Source: Sphingomonas paeninsulae (GTDB lineage Bacteria > Pseudomonadota > Alphaproteobacteria > Sphingomonadales > Sphingomonadaceae). Taken from it: a DNA stretch of 64,000 nt. The notes beneath the pieces are model-generated. The model worked only from the letters and a program-made list of their open reading frames with translations, was not told the origin of the DNA and did not search any database. Positions within the stretch are counted from its first letter, which is position 1, and each line of letters opens with the position of its first letter. The position numbers were made by a program, and so were the translations under genes. The stretch is taken from the NCBI RefSeq assembly GCF_003660165.1, contig NZ_CP032829.1:1-64000 (forward strand), read 5' to 3'. This document shows, in pieces, positions 1 to 8,326 of this stretch.

Positions 1-591
1 GTGGCGTGGTCCCGGCCAGTCGTAAGCTACGGGACGCCAAACTTAACGCACAGCACACTAAGAGACACCAACACCATCGCTACCAAGATTAAGTTCACGT
101 CGCCCTTCGGGTCGGCGCAATACCCGCATATCTCCAGCCCTGACACCAAGGGGAAATATGCGGACAACAAGTGGAAGACCAAGCTCGTCTGTCAGATGAG
201 TGAAGCTCCAGTTCAGGCGTTCATCAAGACCGTAGACGAAGCAGCTATCGCTATCCACGGCAAGTCCGGTGAGAAGATGTATAAGCCTTACGTCATCGAT
301 GAGGATGCCGGGACAGTTACCTTCATCTTCAAGACTACCTTCGCTCCTGCCATCTTCGATGCCGCAGGTAACGAAGCCAAGGGCGTACAGGTCGGCAACG
401 GCTCGGTACTCCGGGTCATGGGTAGTCTCGTAGAGTTCGAGAAGGGTATCTCCGCTCAGATCAATCAGGTGCAGATCAAGGAGCTTAACGGCTTCGGGAC
501 TTGTGGCTTTGATGCTGTCGAAGGTTATGCTTTCGACCCTAGCGATATCCGTGATGAACCCGCCTTCAGAAGAGGATGGCTCAGCCGGTAA
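1..591 (+). CDS. ssDNA-binding protein, T7 gp2.5-like (start uncertain, possibly cut by window edge)
   Basis: Resembles the T7 gp2.5 OB-fold ssDNA-binding protein, which coats single strands and contacts polymerase and helicase. Similarity begins at KIKFTSPFGSAQ, runs through ISSPDTKGKY, and includes the GNGSVLRV block that matches GGGSKLKV of gp2.5. The natural N-terminus would fall at position 76, where the codon is ATC followed by GCT; a GTG at position 1 only allows an unconserved extension. The frame ends in a basic tail (FRRGWLSR), whereas this family needs an acidic C-terminus. An acidic tail (EEDG followed by AALDI) is encoded in the next frame and ends at 613. Placement next to endonuclease I matches T7 gene order. 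Confidence 0.75.
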   Translation: MAWSRPVVSYGTPNLTHSTLRDTNTIATKIKFTSPFGSAQYPHISSPDTKGKYADNKWKTKLVCQMSEAPVQAFIKTVDEAAIAIHGKSGEKMYKPYVIDEDAGTVTFIFKTTFAPAIFDAAGNEAKGVQVGNGSVLRVMGSLVEFEKGISAQINQVQIKELNGFGTCGFDAVEGYAFDPSDIRDEPAFRRGWLSR

Positions 592-1028
592 TGCCGCAGC
601 CTTGGACATCTAAGAGGTCGCAACGTCAGTCATCCGGTAAAGGCCCCAAGTTAGAGAACGGTTATCGTTCGGGCTTGGAGAAACGTATGGCTGACGACCT
701 TAAGTCTCGTGGAGTTACCTTCGAGTACGAGACGCTTAAAGTCTCCTACGAGGTTCCTTCGAGGCAAGCTAAATACACACCTGACTTCATCCTTCCCAAC
801 GGTATTATTATCGAAGGGAAGGGTCTCTTTGCTACCGAAGATAGACAGAAGCATCTCCTCGTAAAAGCTCAGCACCCTGAGTTGGACATTCGCTTCGTCT
901 TCTCTCGGTCAACATCTCCGCTCTACAAGGGAAGCCCTACGACCTACGCCGCTTGGTGTACGAAACAGGGCTTCCAGTTTGCCGACAAGCTCATCCCGAG
1001 TGCGTGGCTATTGGAACCACCAAAATGA
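576..1028 (+). CDS. Endonuclease I (Holliday junction resolvase), T7 gp3-like
   Basis: Cleaves branched DNA and Holliday junctions during phage recombination and packaging, and in T7 also helps degrade host DNA. The 150-aa protein matches T7 gp3 along its length after a 28-residue basic N-terminal extension. The active-site residues are all visible: E35 in RSGLE, D70 in YTPDF, E80 and K82 in IIIEGKG (T7 E20, D55, E65, K67). The C-terminal block FADKLIPSAW is also conserved. It overlaps the ssDNA-binding gene by 16 bases and the next gene by an ATGA junction. Confidence 0.93.
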   Translation: MAQPVMPQPWTSKRSQRQSSGKGPKLENGYRSGLEKRMADDLKSRGVTFEYETLKVSYEVPSRQAKYTPDFILPNGIIIEGKGLFATEDRQKHLLVKAQHPELDIRFVFSRSTSPLYKGSPTTYAAWCTKQGFQFADKLIPSAWLLEPPK

Positions 1029-1285
1029 AATACACTGAAACAGTGGTCGCCATCTCGGCGCTCCCTAAGAACCTGTACGACTCTACTACTCAGGCAGACG
1101 AAGATTTCGAAGTGCAGGCAGCAGCCCTCGCATACAAGGACACTGAGACAGGAGCTAACCTGACGTTCTCTTTCAGTCCTGAGGACGATGAGATTGAGAT
1201 CGAAGCGGATGGTCCTTTCATCGGTGTCTTCTCGGCTCGTGAGTTCCTCGCGATTGCAGTTGCTCTCGGTCTCTACACGGTATGA
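1025..1285 (+). CDS. Hypothetical acidic protein (86 aa)
   Basis: Not recognised. The start at 1025 is chosen because it forms an ATGA overlap with the endonuclease stop, and the stop forms another ATGA overlap with the endolysin. The protein is strongly acidic (run SPEDDEIEIEADG) and ends in a hydrophobic stretch, EFLAIAVALGLYTV, which may be one buried or membrane-touching helix. The tight coupling on both sides supports expression; no function is proposed. Confidence 0.7.
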   Translation: MKYTETVVAISALPKNLYDSTTQADEDFEVQAAALAYKDTETGANLTFSFSPEDDEIEIEADGPFIGVFSAREFLAIAVALGLYTV

Positions 1286-1839
1286 TCCAATCGATCGATA
1301 GTATCCTTGCTGCCACGGTTGCGACCGAAGGTGGTTACGTCAACAACCCAAACGATAAAGGTGGAGAGACCAACTTCGGTGTCACGGTAGCCGTAGCGCG
1401 AGCTAACGGTTTCGCTGGTGACATGAAGACGATGACCAAGGCTCAGGCACTGGAGATCTATCGGTCGATCTACTTCATCAAGCCCGGTTGGGGCTTCGTC
1501 ATGAGTGTCTCGGTTGGTATCGCCACTGAATGCTACGACACTGGCGTCAACATGGGTCCCAAGGTCGCTGCGGTATTCCTCCAGCGCACCCTCAATGTCC
1601 TGAACCGTCAAGGTAAGGACTACGCTGACATCAAGGTCGATGGTGCCGTAGGTCCAGCCACTACGAACGCTCTCCGGGCGCTCATCGCTAAGCGAGGGCA
1701 CGATGGGGAGTCCGTCGTACTTAAAGCACTCAACTGCCTACAGGGCGCTCGGTACATCGAGTTGGCTGAGGGTCGTCAGGCTAACGAAGACTTCTGCTAC
1801 GGTTGGCTCTCCAATCGCGTGGAGCTGCCTCGTGCCTAG
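1282..1839 (+). CDS. Endolysin, GH108-type muramidase with peptidoglycan-binding domain
   Basis: Hydrolyses peptidoglycan glycan strands for lysis. The N-terminal GH108 (DUF847) signature is clear: ATEGGYVNNPNDKGGETNFG, with the presumed catalytic Glu16 in EGGY. The C-terminal half carries the PG_binding_3-type region around DGAVGPATTNAL. The length of 185 aa fits the family. There is no signal peptide, so release should depend on a holin; the two holin-like genes lie about 35 kb away at the end of the late block. The position directly after endonuclease I matches T7 gene 3.5, also a lysis enzyme but of a different fold. Confidence 0.92.
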   Translation: MIQSIDSILAATVATEGGYVNNPNDKGGETNFGVTVAVARANGFAGDMKTMTKAQALEIYRSIYFIKPGWGFVMSVSVGIATECYDTGVNMGPKVAAVFLQRTLNVLNRQGKDYADIKVDGAVGPATTNALRALIAKRGHDGESVVLKALNCLQGARYIELAEGRQANEDFCYGWLSNRVELPRA

Positions 1840-1978
1840 GGTCAAGACACTCAGCGAACTCAAGATACTCCTTGAAGAACTACTAACTGAGCAACTGCTG
1901 ATCGAACAGGACATCGATAAGGTTTCAAACCTGATCTTCCGCTTCAATCCTTTGCTACAACAGAAAGCAAAACCTTAA
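1832..1978 (+). CDS. Small hypothetical protein (48 aa), likely helical
   Basis: Starts with GTG inside the end of the endolysin gene and ends in a TAATG junction with the next gene. The sequence is rich in Leu, Glu and Lys (ELKILLEELLTEQLLIEQD) and looks like one or two amphipathic or coiled-coil helices. No family recognised. Coupling to both neighbours is the main support. Confidence 0.55.
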   Translation: MPRVKTLSELKILLEELLTEQLLIEQDIDKVSNLIFRFNPLLQQKAKP

Positions 1979-2238
1979 TGAACCAGAACGACATCATCCT
2001 GAACCATCTAAAGCGCACAGGGCGCATCACGCAACGTCAGGCCATCATGGACTATTCGGTCCAGAGCCTCACGAAGCGTATCTCTGAACTGCGTGACTTC
2101 GGCCATAACATCGTGACGATCATCAAGAACCATCCGGTGACCAAGCAGCGTTACGCTGAGTTCAACTACCATCCTCCGGTCGCAAGCCGTCAGGTCCGAC
2201 GTAACGCTCGTCTGACACCACATCTCGCTCTCGCCTGA
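1978..2238 (+). CDS. Small helix-turn-helix DNA-binding protein
   Basis: 86 aa. The N-terminal part has the pattern of small phage helix-turn-helix proteins (HTH_55-like): IILNHLKRTGRITQRQA, then a second helix with SLTKRISELRDFG and a beta wing (HNIVTIIK). The C-terminus is basic (RQVRRNARL). A role in transcription control of middle genes is possible but not shown. TAATG overlap upstream and TGATG overlap downstream. Confidence 0.75.
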   Translation: MNQNDIILNHLKRTGRITQRQAIMDYSVQSLTKRISELRDFGHNIVTIIKNHPVTKQRYAEFNYHPPVASRQVRRNARLTPHLALA

Positions 2239-2372
2239 TGGGCTGGCCTCCGCCTTTCGACATCGAGAGCCAGCAAGAGGAGGACAAGATCGTCAACCTC
2301 ATGTTGCTCCTCATAGCAGCGATGATCGTGTGGCCAATCGGTCAACTGCTCATCCAGCTCGCCGCATCCTGA
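2238..2372 (+). CDS. Tiny membrane protein (44 aa)
   Basis: Translated from an ATG overlapping the previous stop (TGATG). An acidic soluble N-terminus (DIESQQEEDK) is followed by one hydrophobic segment, LMLLLIAAMIVWPIGQLLI, at about residues 22–40. It lies just downstream of the endolysin block, so an accessory lysis role (pinholin or regulator) is possible; this is inference from position and topology only. Confidence 0.6.
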   Translation: MGWPPPFDIESQQEEDKIVNLMLLLIAAMIVWPIGQLLIQLAAS

Positions 2373-2392
2373 CACCTAGGAAATATATCATT

Positions 2393-2635
2393 TTGATTAA
2401 CATTAAGCTCATCGCAGCGAAGGTCATCGCTTGGTTCGATAAGGACCTCGACGCTCTCATCAAGGCTTTCGTTAAGCTGGAAGCATCTCTCGATACTTTG
2501 GTCGCTAAGAAGGTCATCGAACTGGAAGCTACCAAAGCCTCAGCGGAACACTTCGCCCTTAAGCTCATCACGGATAACGCAGCACTCGACCGAGTGTATC
2601 GCATCTCTCATCGTATCTCGGAGATTACCAAATGA
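2393..2635 (+). CDS. Hypothetical helical protein (80 aa)
   Basis: TTG start at 2393 chosen because CTAGGAAA lies upstream and the sequence from there is coherent. The protein is Lys/Ala/Leu-rich with heptad-like spacing (LIKAFVKLEASLDTLVAKK), suggesting a coiled coil. Its stop forms an ATGA overlap with an ATG at 2632. Not assigned to a family. Confidence 0.55.
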   Translation: MINIKLIAAKVIAWFDKDLDALIKAFVKLEASLDTLVAKKVIELEATKASAEHFALKLITDNAALDRVYRISHRISEITK

Positions 2636-2659
2636 ACACGCCAGCACAGCGACCTATTT

Positions 2660-3340
2660 GTGGTTATAGCACCTGCACACTACCAGAATGTAAAGCCATA
2701 CGTTGCAGCTCCAGAAGCGTTTGACTGGAGTAACCCTACGGAGCTGGTTAGCGGTTCGTACCGTGTAAAAGACATCATCCGTATGGGGGCTACAGAGGTT
2801 GTTGTCCGTCTCGATGGCGCCTCGGGAGGAACCCGGTATTTCCGTAAACTAGACGGTACTCACGTCCTCGGTAAGATATGTAGGCTCGTGCGCAAGCCTA
2901 AGGCCTTCGATTGGTCGAACCCGACGGAACTCGTAAGTCCGCTATATGGTCGTGTTACCCACGTCACTACCGACCATCCGTATAACAAAATGGGTGCCTA
3001 CTACACAAATGATGCAGCGATCACACGTGTGACCTTTGATACTGGTAAATCATGGTACTACGTTACGAAGACAGGTATCTACTCAGGCAATACGGACACT
3101 CTGGTACGCAAGCCTCTCCCAGTTGCCGCGTCTAAGGAGTTCTTCGTGGTGTGGCGAGATGGAGGCAACAGCCCCAAGTATCGCCACGCGACATACGCAC
3201 TTGCAGTGACTGAGGCCCAGCGTCTCAGTAAGGTGAACCCCGGCGCTGTCTTCACGGTGCTTAAGTCGGTTAGCGCCGTAACGACCCCTCGTCCTCCAAA
3301 GCCTCCAGTAATGGAAACGCAGACGACTACCTACGCCTAA
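2660..3340 (+). CDS. Protein with an internally duplicated ~75-aa domain (unknown function)
   Basis: Not recognised as an enzyme. Two tandem copies of one unit are visible, each beginning AFDWSNPTELVS and each ending in the VRKP block. A C-terminal domain (FFVVWRDGGNSPKYRH followed by AVTEAQRLSKVNPG) resembles a small phage domain also seen alone elsewhere. GTG start at 2660; an ATG at 2632, coupled to the previous stop, reads in another frame and would join this frame if one T were removed from the TTT at about 2653–2655. The shared sequence between the copies points to internal duplication. Confidence 0.65.
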   Translation: MVIAPAHYQNVKPYVAAPEAFDWSNPTELVSGSYRVKDIIRMGATEVVVRLDGASGGTRYFRKLDGTHVLGKICRLVRKPKAFDWSNPTELVSPLYGRVTHVTTDHPYNKMGAYYTNDAAITRVTFDTGKSWYYVTKTGIYSGNTDTLVRKPLPVAASKEFFVVWRDGGNSPKYRHATYALAVTEAQRLSKVNPGAVFTVLKSVSAVTTPRPPKPPVMETQTTTYA

Positions 3341-3394
3341 ACCCTACACTATCGGGGAGTGTCCTTTAATCGGGATGCTCCCCAAAGGAATAAC

Positions 3395-5061
3395 TTGAAC
3401 ACTGATGACCACGAAGACAGCTCATTTATCGGGCACGAGCCATGCTCCGCATGTGGTTCGCGAGACAACCTCAGCCGCTACACTGACGGGCATGGATATT
3501 GCCACGGATGTAAGCACTATGAACATGGTGACACTCCTTCTGAATATGGCTCTCGACAATCTGAATACCAATCCGGGGGTCAAGCTCTTGGTCAAGGAGG
3601 CTTTACGCCTGCTGACTACGAAATCTCCGCCATTCCCAAGCGCGGCCTTACCGCCACCACCTGCCGCTTCTGGTCGTATGGAGTTGGGACATTTGGTAGC
3701 GGTGGCGCTCACTTCGCCAACTACTTCACAGACGACCGCACACTAATAGCTCAGAAGGTACGGACGCCAGACAAGGACTTCCCGGTCCTCAAGGCTTCCG
3801 GCTCTAAGTTACCACTCTACGGCCAATGGCTCTGGAAGAACGATAGGCGCTCCCTCGTCATAACAGAAGGGGAACTGGACGCCCTCAGCGTCTCACAGGC
3901 GCAGGACAACAAGTACCCTGTGGTCTCGCTCCCTTTGGGCCCACAGCGCCCTCAAGAGCATCAAGGATCATTACGAGTGGATCTGTTCATTCGATAAGAT
4001 CGTCCTGATGTTCGACATGGACAACGCAGGGCAGGAAGCTGCCGTAGCGTGTGCTGAAGTCCTCCCAGTCGGCAAGACGTTCATCGCTGAACTGGAGGGC
4101 TACAAGGATGCCAACGAGGCGCTAGCTGACGGGAAACCATCCGCGATCATCTCAGCCTTTTGGGGCGCTAAGCCTTATCAGCCTGACGGTATCTACACGC
4201 TCGGAGATATCAAAGAGGAAGTCCTCAAGGATGTGGTGCCGGGTCGCCCTTGGTTCCTAAAGACCATGACGACCTTGACCTATGGTCGCAGGGACGGGGA
4301 GGTCTACTATTTCGGTGCAGGGACAGGCGTCGGTAAGACCGATTTCTTCACGCAGCAGATCGAATACGATGTCAACATTTTGGACGTTAAGGTCGGCTGT
4401 ATCTACCTTGAGATGCCTCCTGCTGAAACAGGTAAGAGGATCGCAGGGAAGGCCGCTGGTAAGCTGTTCCATATCCCTGACGGGACTTGGACACAGGAAG
4501 AACTGCTAGAGACCTACGAGCAATTGGAGCGCACAGGTAACCTCTATCTCGGAGGTAACTTTGCATCAGCCTCGTGGGATCAGATCAAGGTCCGCATCCG
4601 GTACATGGTGCATGGTCTCGGTATCAAGCATCTGTATCTCGACCACCTAACGGCTCTCGCTGACCCTACCAAGGAGCGAGAGAGCTTGGAGATTATCACG
4701 AAGGAGCTGGCGTTGCTGGCTCAGGAACTCAAGATCGTCATCCATGTCATAAGCCATCTGGCGACACCTGACGGGCAAACCTCACGAGGAAGGCGGTCGC
4801 GTAATGCTCCGTCACTTCAAGGGTAGCCGATCGATCGGCTTTTGGGCGCACTACGCCTTTGGTCTCGAAAGAAACCCTCAGGCTGAGGACGAACTAGAGG
4901 CCCAGCAGACAACCCTTCGCTGCCTCAAGGATCGCTACACCGGACGAGCTACAGGTAAGACCATCACCCTAGGGTACGATGTTCCGACCGGCATCATCTC
5001 CGAGTGTCAACCGTACTCAAGCTCTTGTCCTCCTATCGACGTGGGGTCCCTCGACATTTAA
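3395..5061 (+). pseudogene. Primase-helicase, T7 gp4-like (two +1 frame breaks as written)
   Basis: Bifunctional replication protein: primes the lagging strand and unwinds the fork. From a TTG start at 3395 behind AAAGGA, a zinc ribbon (C17, C20, C36, C39) leads to a TOPRIM domain (VITEGELDALS), then FDMDNAGQEA, a RecA-type helicase with Walker A GAGTGVGKT, and the C-terminal block LERNPQAEDE. The frame shifts at the GGG at 3937–3939 and again at 4773–4775. Removing one G at each gives 554 aa with every gp4 motif in order (for example PDGKPHEEGGR). Probable base-calling errors, since host genes have the same type of lesion. Confidence 0.9.
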
Positions 5062-5076
5062 CTGAAAGCTACACTA

Positions 5077-5268
5077 TTGAGTAATGTACTCGATCCAAAA
5101 GACCCTGTGTCTGTCCTCAAGGACATTCGCAGCAAGACCGATGCAATCGGCGCCCTGACAGCCATGCGCGACGAGGGTAAGTTTACCACAGTCCTAGCGG
5201 CTATCGGCCTCCAGTCGATCCTGAGGGAACGCAAGTCACTTCAAGCTGCAATCCGCCCGTGCTCGTGA
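5077..5268 (+). CDS. Hypothetical small protein (63 aa)
   Basis: TTG start shortly after the helicase stop, ending one base before the DNA polymerase start. Helical, mixed-charge sequence (KDPVSVLKDIRSKTDA and LQSILRERKSLQAA). No family recognised. Its location between helicase and polymerase suggests co-expression with the replication genes. Confidence 0.5.
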   Translation: MSNVLDPKDPVSVLKDIRSKTDAIGALTAMRDEGKFTTVLAAIGLQSILRERKSLQAAIRPCS

Positions 5269-7232
5269 GTGGGTAAACGCTACGTAAGCGACCTTGAGAC
5301 CAACGGCTTCCTTGAAGCTGTCACCACCATCCACTGTGCGGTCCTCAAGGACATCGATACTGGAGTCTCCCGAGGCTTCCAGAACCATGAGTTAGGTGAG
5401 TACCTACAGCTTCTTCAAGAGGCTGAACTGGTCGTTGGTCACAACTGGATCAAGTATGACCACGAGGTACTCAAGAAGCTCTACCCTGCGATTGAACTGA
5501 GGACAGATAACGTAATCGATACGTTGATCCTCGGTCGTCTCATTCACTCTGACATCAAGCAGACCGACTTCATCCGTAACAGGTTGTGGAAGGAACACAT
5601 CAAGGCGGTAGCGGACTGGGAAGCCGGCCACACATGGGTCGATAATGAAGGCGTCGAGCAGCCTCTGCTTGATGTCCCGCCATACCCTCACGACGCACCT
5701 TTAGAGTTCCCCGGCCAGATGGTTGGGCGGCACTCTCTCGAAGCATGGGGTTACCGAATGGGCCTCCATAAAGGGGACTATTCCGCAGACATGAAGGCCA
5801 AGGGTCTCGATCCTTGGGTCTCATGGAACCCTGAGATGCATGAGTACATGATGCAGGACGGGGAGGTCACTTGTGAACTCTTCAACAAGCTCATGGCTCA
5901 TAACCCTGACCCTAGGTCGGTACGTCTTGAGATGCGGATCGCTTGGCTGTGCGCTCAGATCGAACGCAACGGCTTCCCCTTCGATGTACCAGCGGCCTCA
6001 CGTCTTTACGGTGTCCTGTCCGATGAACGTGAGGCTCTACGCCGCGATCTGATCGGCTTGTTCCCTAATTGGCAGGTACGTCTCCCTGACTTCATCCCTG
6101 CTCGTAACAACAAGACGCAGGGTTACATCAAGGGCATTCCGGTCGAGAGGTACAAGGACTTCGAGTTCAACCCCGGCTCTCGCGCTCACATCTCTAACCG
6201 CTTGATATTCAAGTACCAGTGGAAGCCTACGGTCTTCACCCAGGAATTGTTTACCGACCCGAGACAGGGGAGAAGGTACAGCCCGGAAGCCCGCAGATCG
6301 ATGACGATATTCTCTCATCGCTTCCTTACCCTGAAGCCAAACGCCTCGCCCGGTTCTTCCTCTTAGACAAACGCATCTCGCAGTTGGCTACTGGAAAACA
6401 GGCGTGGCTCAAAGTCCAACGAGAAGGAAAAATCCATGCAATCTACACCACGAACGGTGCGAACACTGGACGGGCCACGCACTCTAAGCCGAACATATCT
6501 GGCGTTCCAAGGGTATCGAGTGAGTTCGGGAGGGAATGTCGAGCTTTGTTCTACGCTCCCGCAGGCTGGAAGCAGCTTGGGGCAGACCAAAGCGGCCTAG
6601 AGCTTCGATGCCTAGCGTCGGATATGTCAGTGTTCGACGGGGGAGCTTACGCTCTCATCGTCACTACAGGCGACGTACATACGCTCAACATGGAAGCCGC
6701 AGGGTTATCCACTAGAGACCAAGCTAAAACTTCATCTATGCATTTCTATACGGAGCCGGAGACGAGAAGATCGGAGCGATTGCCAAGGGTACTAAAGCCC
6801 TCGGTAGGAAGCTCAAAGCCTCCTTCCTAGAGAAGACCCCGCTCTCAATAAGCTCATCAAGTTCGTCAAGAACGCCGCGTCTCGTGGCTGGATCAAAGGT
6901 CTCGATGGGCGCAAGATGAACATCCGATCACCTCACGCTGCCCTCAATACTCGCCTCCAGAATGCTGGTGCAGTCATATGTAAACAGTGGGGCGTAGATT
7001 GGGACGATGCCTTGAAGGCCCTAGGTCTCAAGCACGGATGGGATGGAGATTATGTCTTCATGTCATGGTCTCACGACGAGTACCAATTAGCCGTCCGCGA
7101 TGATCCTGAACTCCTCCAACTCGTTGCCCGTTTGGGGTAGAGACCGGACGGAACGCAGGTGCGGATTACAACTTTCACTGCCCCTTGGACGTAGAGTTCA
7201 AGATAGGGGACAACTGGTCAGAATGTCACTAG
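5269..7232 (+). pseudogene. DNA polymerase, family A, T7 gp5-like (four -1 frame breaks as written)
   Basis: Replicative polymerase with proofreading. N-terminal exonuclease motifs: Exo I DLETNG, Exo II GHNWIKYD, Exo III YMMQDGE. Polymerase motif A is GADQSGLELRCLA; motif B follows RDQAKT; motif C is SWSHDEYQ. The end matches gp5 (NFHCPLD, then NWSECH and TAG at 7230–7232). Frames break at CCC 6239–6241, TT 6731–6732, CCCC 6837–6840 and TTTGGGG 7131–7137, each repaired by adding one base, giving 655 aa. The GTG start at 5269 is the only nearby start that keeps the Exo I motif near the N-terminus. As written the gene is broken; the pattern suggests sequencing error. Confidence 0.92.
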
Positions 7233-7233
7233 A

Positions 7234-7350
7234 ATGAACCATCAACAAACTAAGTATGCTCTCGCTAGGGCAGGTACCTTGCTGCGCGATAAGCAGACTA
7301 AACTACGTGCGGATTATCAGGCCAAGGTCGTGACGATTTCCGCGAAATAA
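7234..7350 (+). CDS. Tiny basic protein (38 aa)
   Basis: ATG one base after the corrected polymerase stop. Lys/Arg/Gln-rich (TLLRDKQTKLRADYQAK). Its exact spacing to the polymerase end supports translation, but it is too short to assign. Confidence 0.4.
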   Translation: MNHQQTKYALARAGTLLRDKQTKLRADYQAKVVTISAK

Positions 7351-7360
7351 GCTCGCGGCC

Positions 7361-7582
7361 ATGCGCAACGGCTTCATCTCGTTTACGAATATCAGTTCGG
7401 ACACTGGCTCGCACAATTGGCATCGGCACGTGATGTTCACCGAGGAGGTCGCCTTCGACACTAAAGCCTTCGATAAGGACTACGAGGCTCTCAAGGTAGC
7501 TCACTCCAATCTTGAGGAAACTCTCATCCTTGGTGATAGCTCAGAAGCCATCGAGCTGCTGAAAGCCTTTGAGGCTCTCTAG
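7361..7582 (+). CDS. Hypothetical protein (73 aa)
   Basis: ATG start with a weak ribosome site. The C-terminal two thirds look helical and acidic (DKDYEALKVAHSNLEETL and SEAIELLKAFEAL). No family recognised. Confidence 0.45.
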   Translation: MRNGFISFTNISSDTGSHNWHRHVMFTEEVAFDTKAFDKDYEALKVAHSNLEETLILGDSSEAIELLKAFEAL

Positions 7583-7588
7583 TCTCAG

Positions 7589-7798
7589 GTGACAAACCTC
7601 TCAGCCCTCCAACACGCCTTCCTAACCGGAGGCTTCACAACCTCGTCTACCTTCGCCCGCACTAACGCCATCATGGTCGCCGCAATGGCTTCTATGAGAC
7701 TCCTCACGACCCTCCAGCCTAACGGCGACTATGGGAACAAGTGGAGGCTCACGGCGGCGGGTGTCGATAGGCTAAATCAAGGACATTATTATTCATGA
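7589..7798 (+). CDS. Hypothetical small protein, winged-helix-like end (69 aa)
   Basis: GTG start 6 bases after the previous stop. The C-terminal segment NKWRLTAAGVDRLNQ resembles the wing and last helix of small winged-helix proteins, but the recognition helix is not clear. Its stop overlaps the next ATG at 7795 (ATGA). Confidence 0.45.
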   Translation: MTNLSALQHAFLTGGFTTSSTFARTNAIMVAAMASMRLLTTLQPNGDYGNKWRLTAAGVDRLNQGHYYS

Positions 7799-8054
7799 TA
7801 GTCACAGACGCATGGGTCGCTGTTGTTGCCCTTATCTGTTCGCCTTCGTCACCTTCACGTACATCACAAACCGAAAAATGGAGGACATTATTATTCCTGA
7901 CGATAACTCCGCATTCATCTCAATCGCGGAGCTGTATAGCCAGCTATGTGTCGATAGCGATATTCTAGCTCGTCTCGAAGCTGCTGGTGTCGATAACTGG
8001 GAAGGCTACCCCTGTATCGATGAGGAAGACGATGAGGACGACGCAGAGGACTGA
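7795..8054 (+). pseudogene. Small membrane protein with acidic tail (one -1 frame break as written)
   Basis: An ATG at 7795, in an ATGA overlap, opens MIVTDAWVAVVALIC. Adding one T at 7839–7840 joins it to FAFVTFTYITNRKMED, which would give one continuous transmembrane segment followed by a soluble domain ending in EEDDEDDAED. As written, only an ATG at 7812 or 7878 opens the downstream frame. The stop forms TGATG with the next gene. Confidence 0.45.
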
Positions 8055-8326
8055 TGGGACGCCCGTATCTCCTCCTGACCTTACGAGGCTGGAAGGACCA
8101 AATGATCGCCATGAAGTTCAAGGACGAGGCCGATCAAGCAGACACCTTGCTACAATATACGCTCGACCTAGGCATCCACTGGGAGCCTGCTATCCCTCTC
8201 GTACAAGAGCTTGTCGCCAAGTGTGAAGGCGCTGTGCGGGGCGGATGGTCGCACCAGAGGGACCGAAAACCTCAGCTTCGATTGACAGATCAGCGTGTAA
8301 TAAAGAACCCTCTAAGGAAAACCTAA
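8054..8326 (+). CDS. Hypothetical protein (90 aa)
   Basis: TGATG-coupled start. Contains LTLRGWKDQMIAMKFKDEAD and a basic end (RDRKPQLRLTDQR). Not recognised. AAGGAAAACC just before its TAA looks like the ribosome site for the exonuclease gene that follows. Confidence 0.5.
   Translation: MGRPYLLLTLRGWKDQMIAMKFKDEADQADTLLQYTLDLGIHWEPAIPLVQELVAKCEGAVRGGWSHQRDRKPQLRLTDQRVIKNPLRKT

Noticed and set aside
58-609. Reverse-strand frame of 183 codons at the left edge
   Set aside because: Antisense to the ssDNA-binding protein and endonuclease starts, whose forward products are recognisable.
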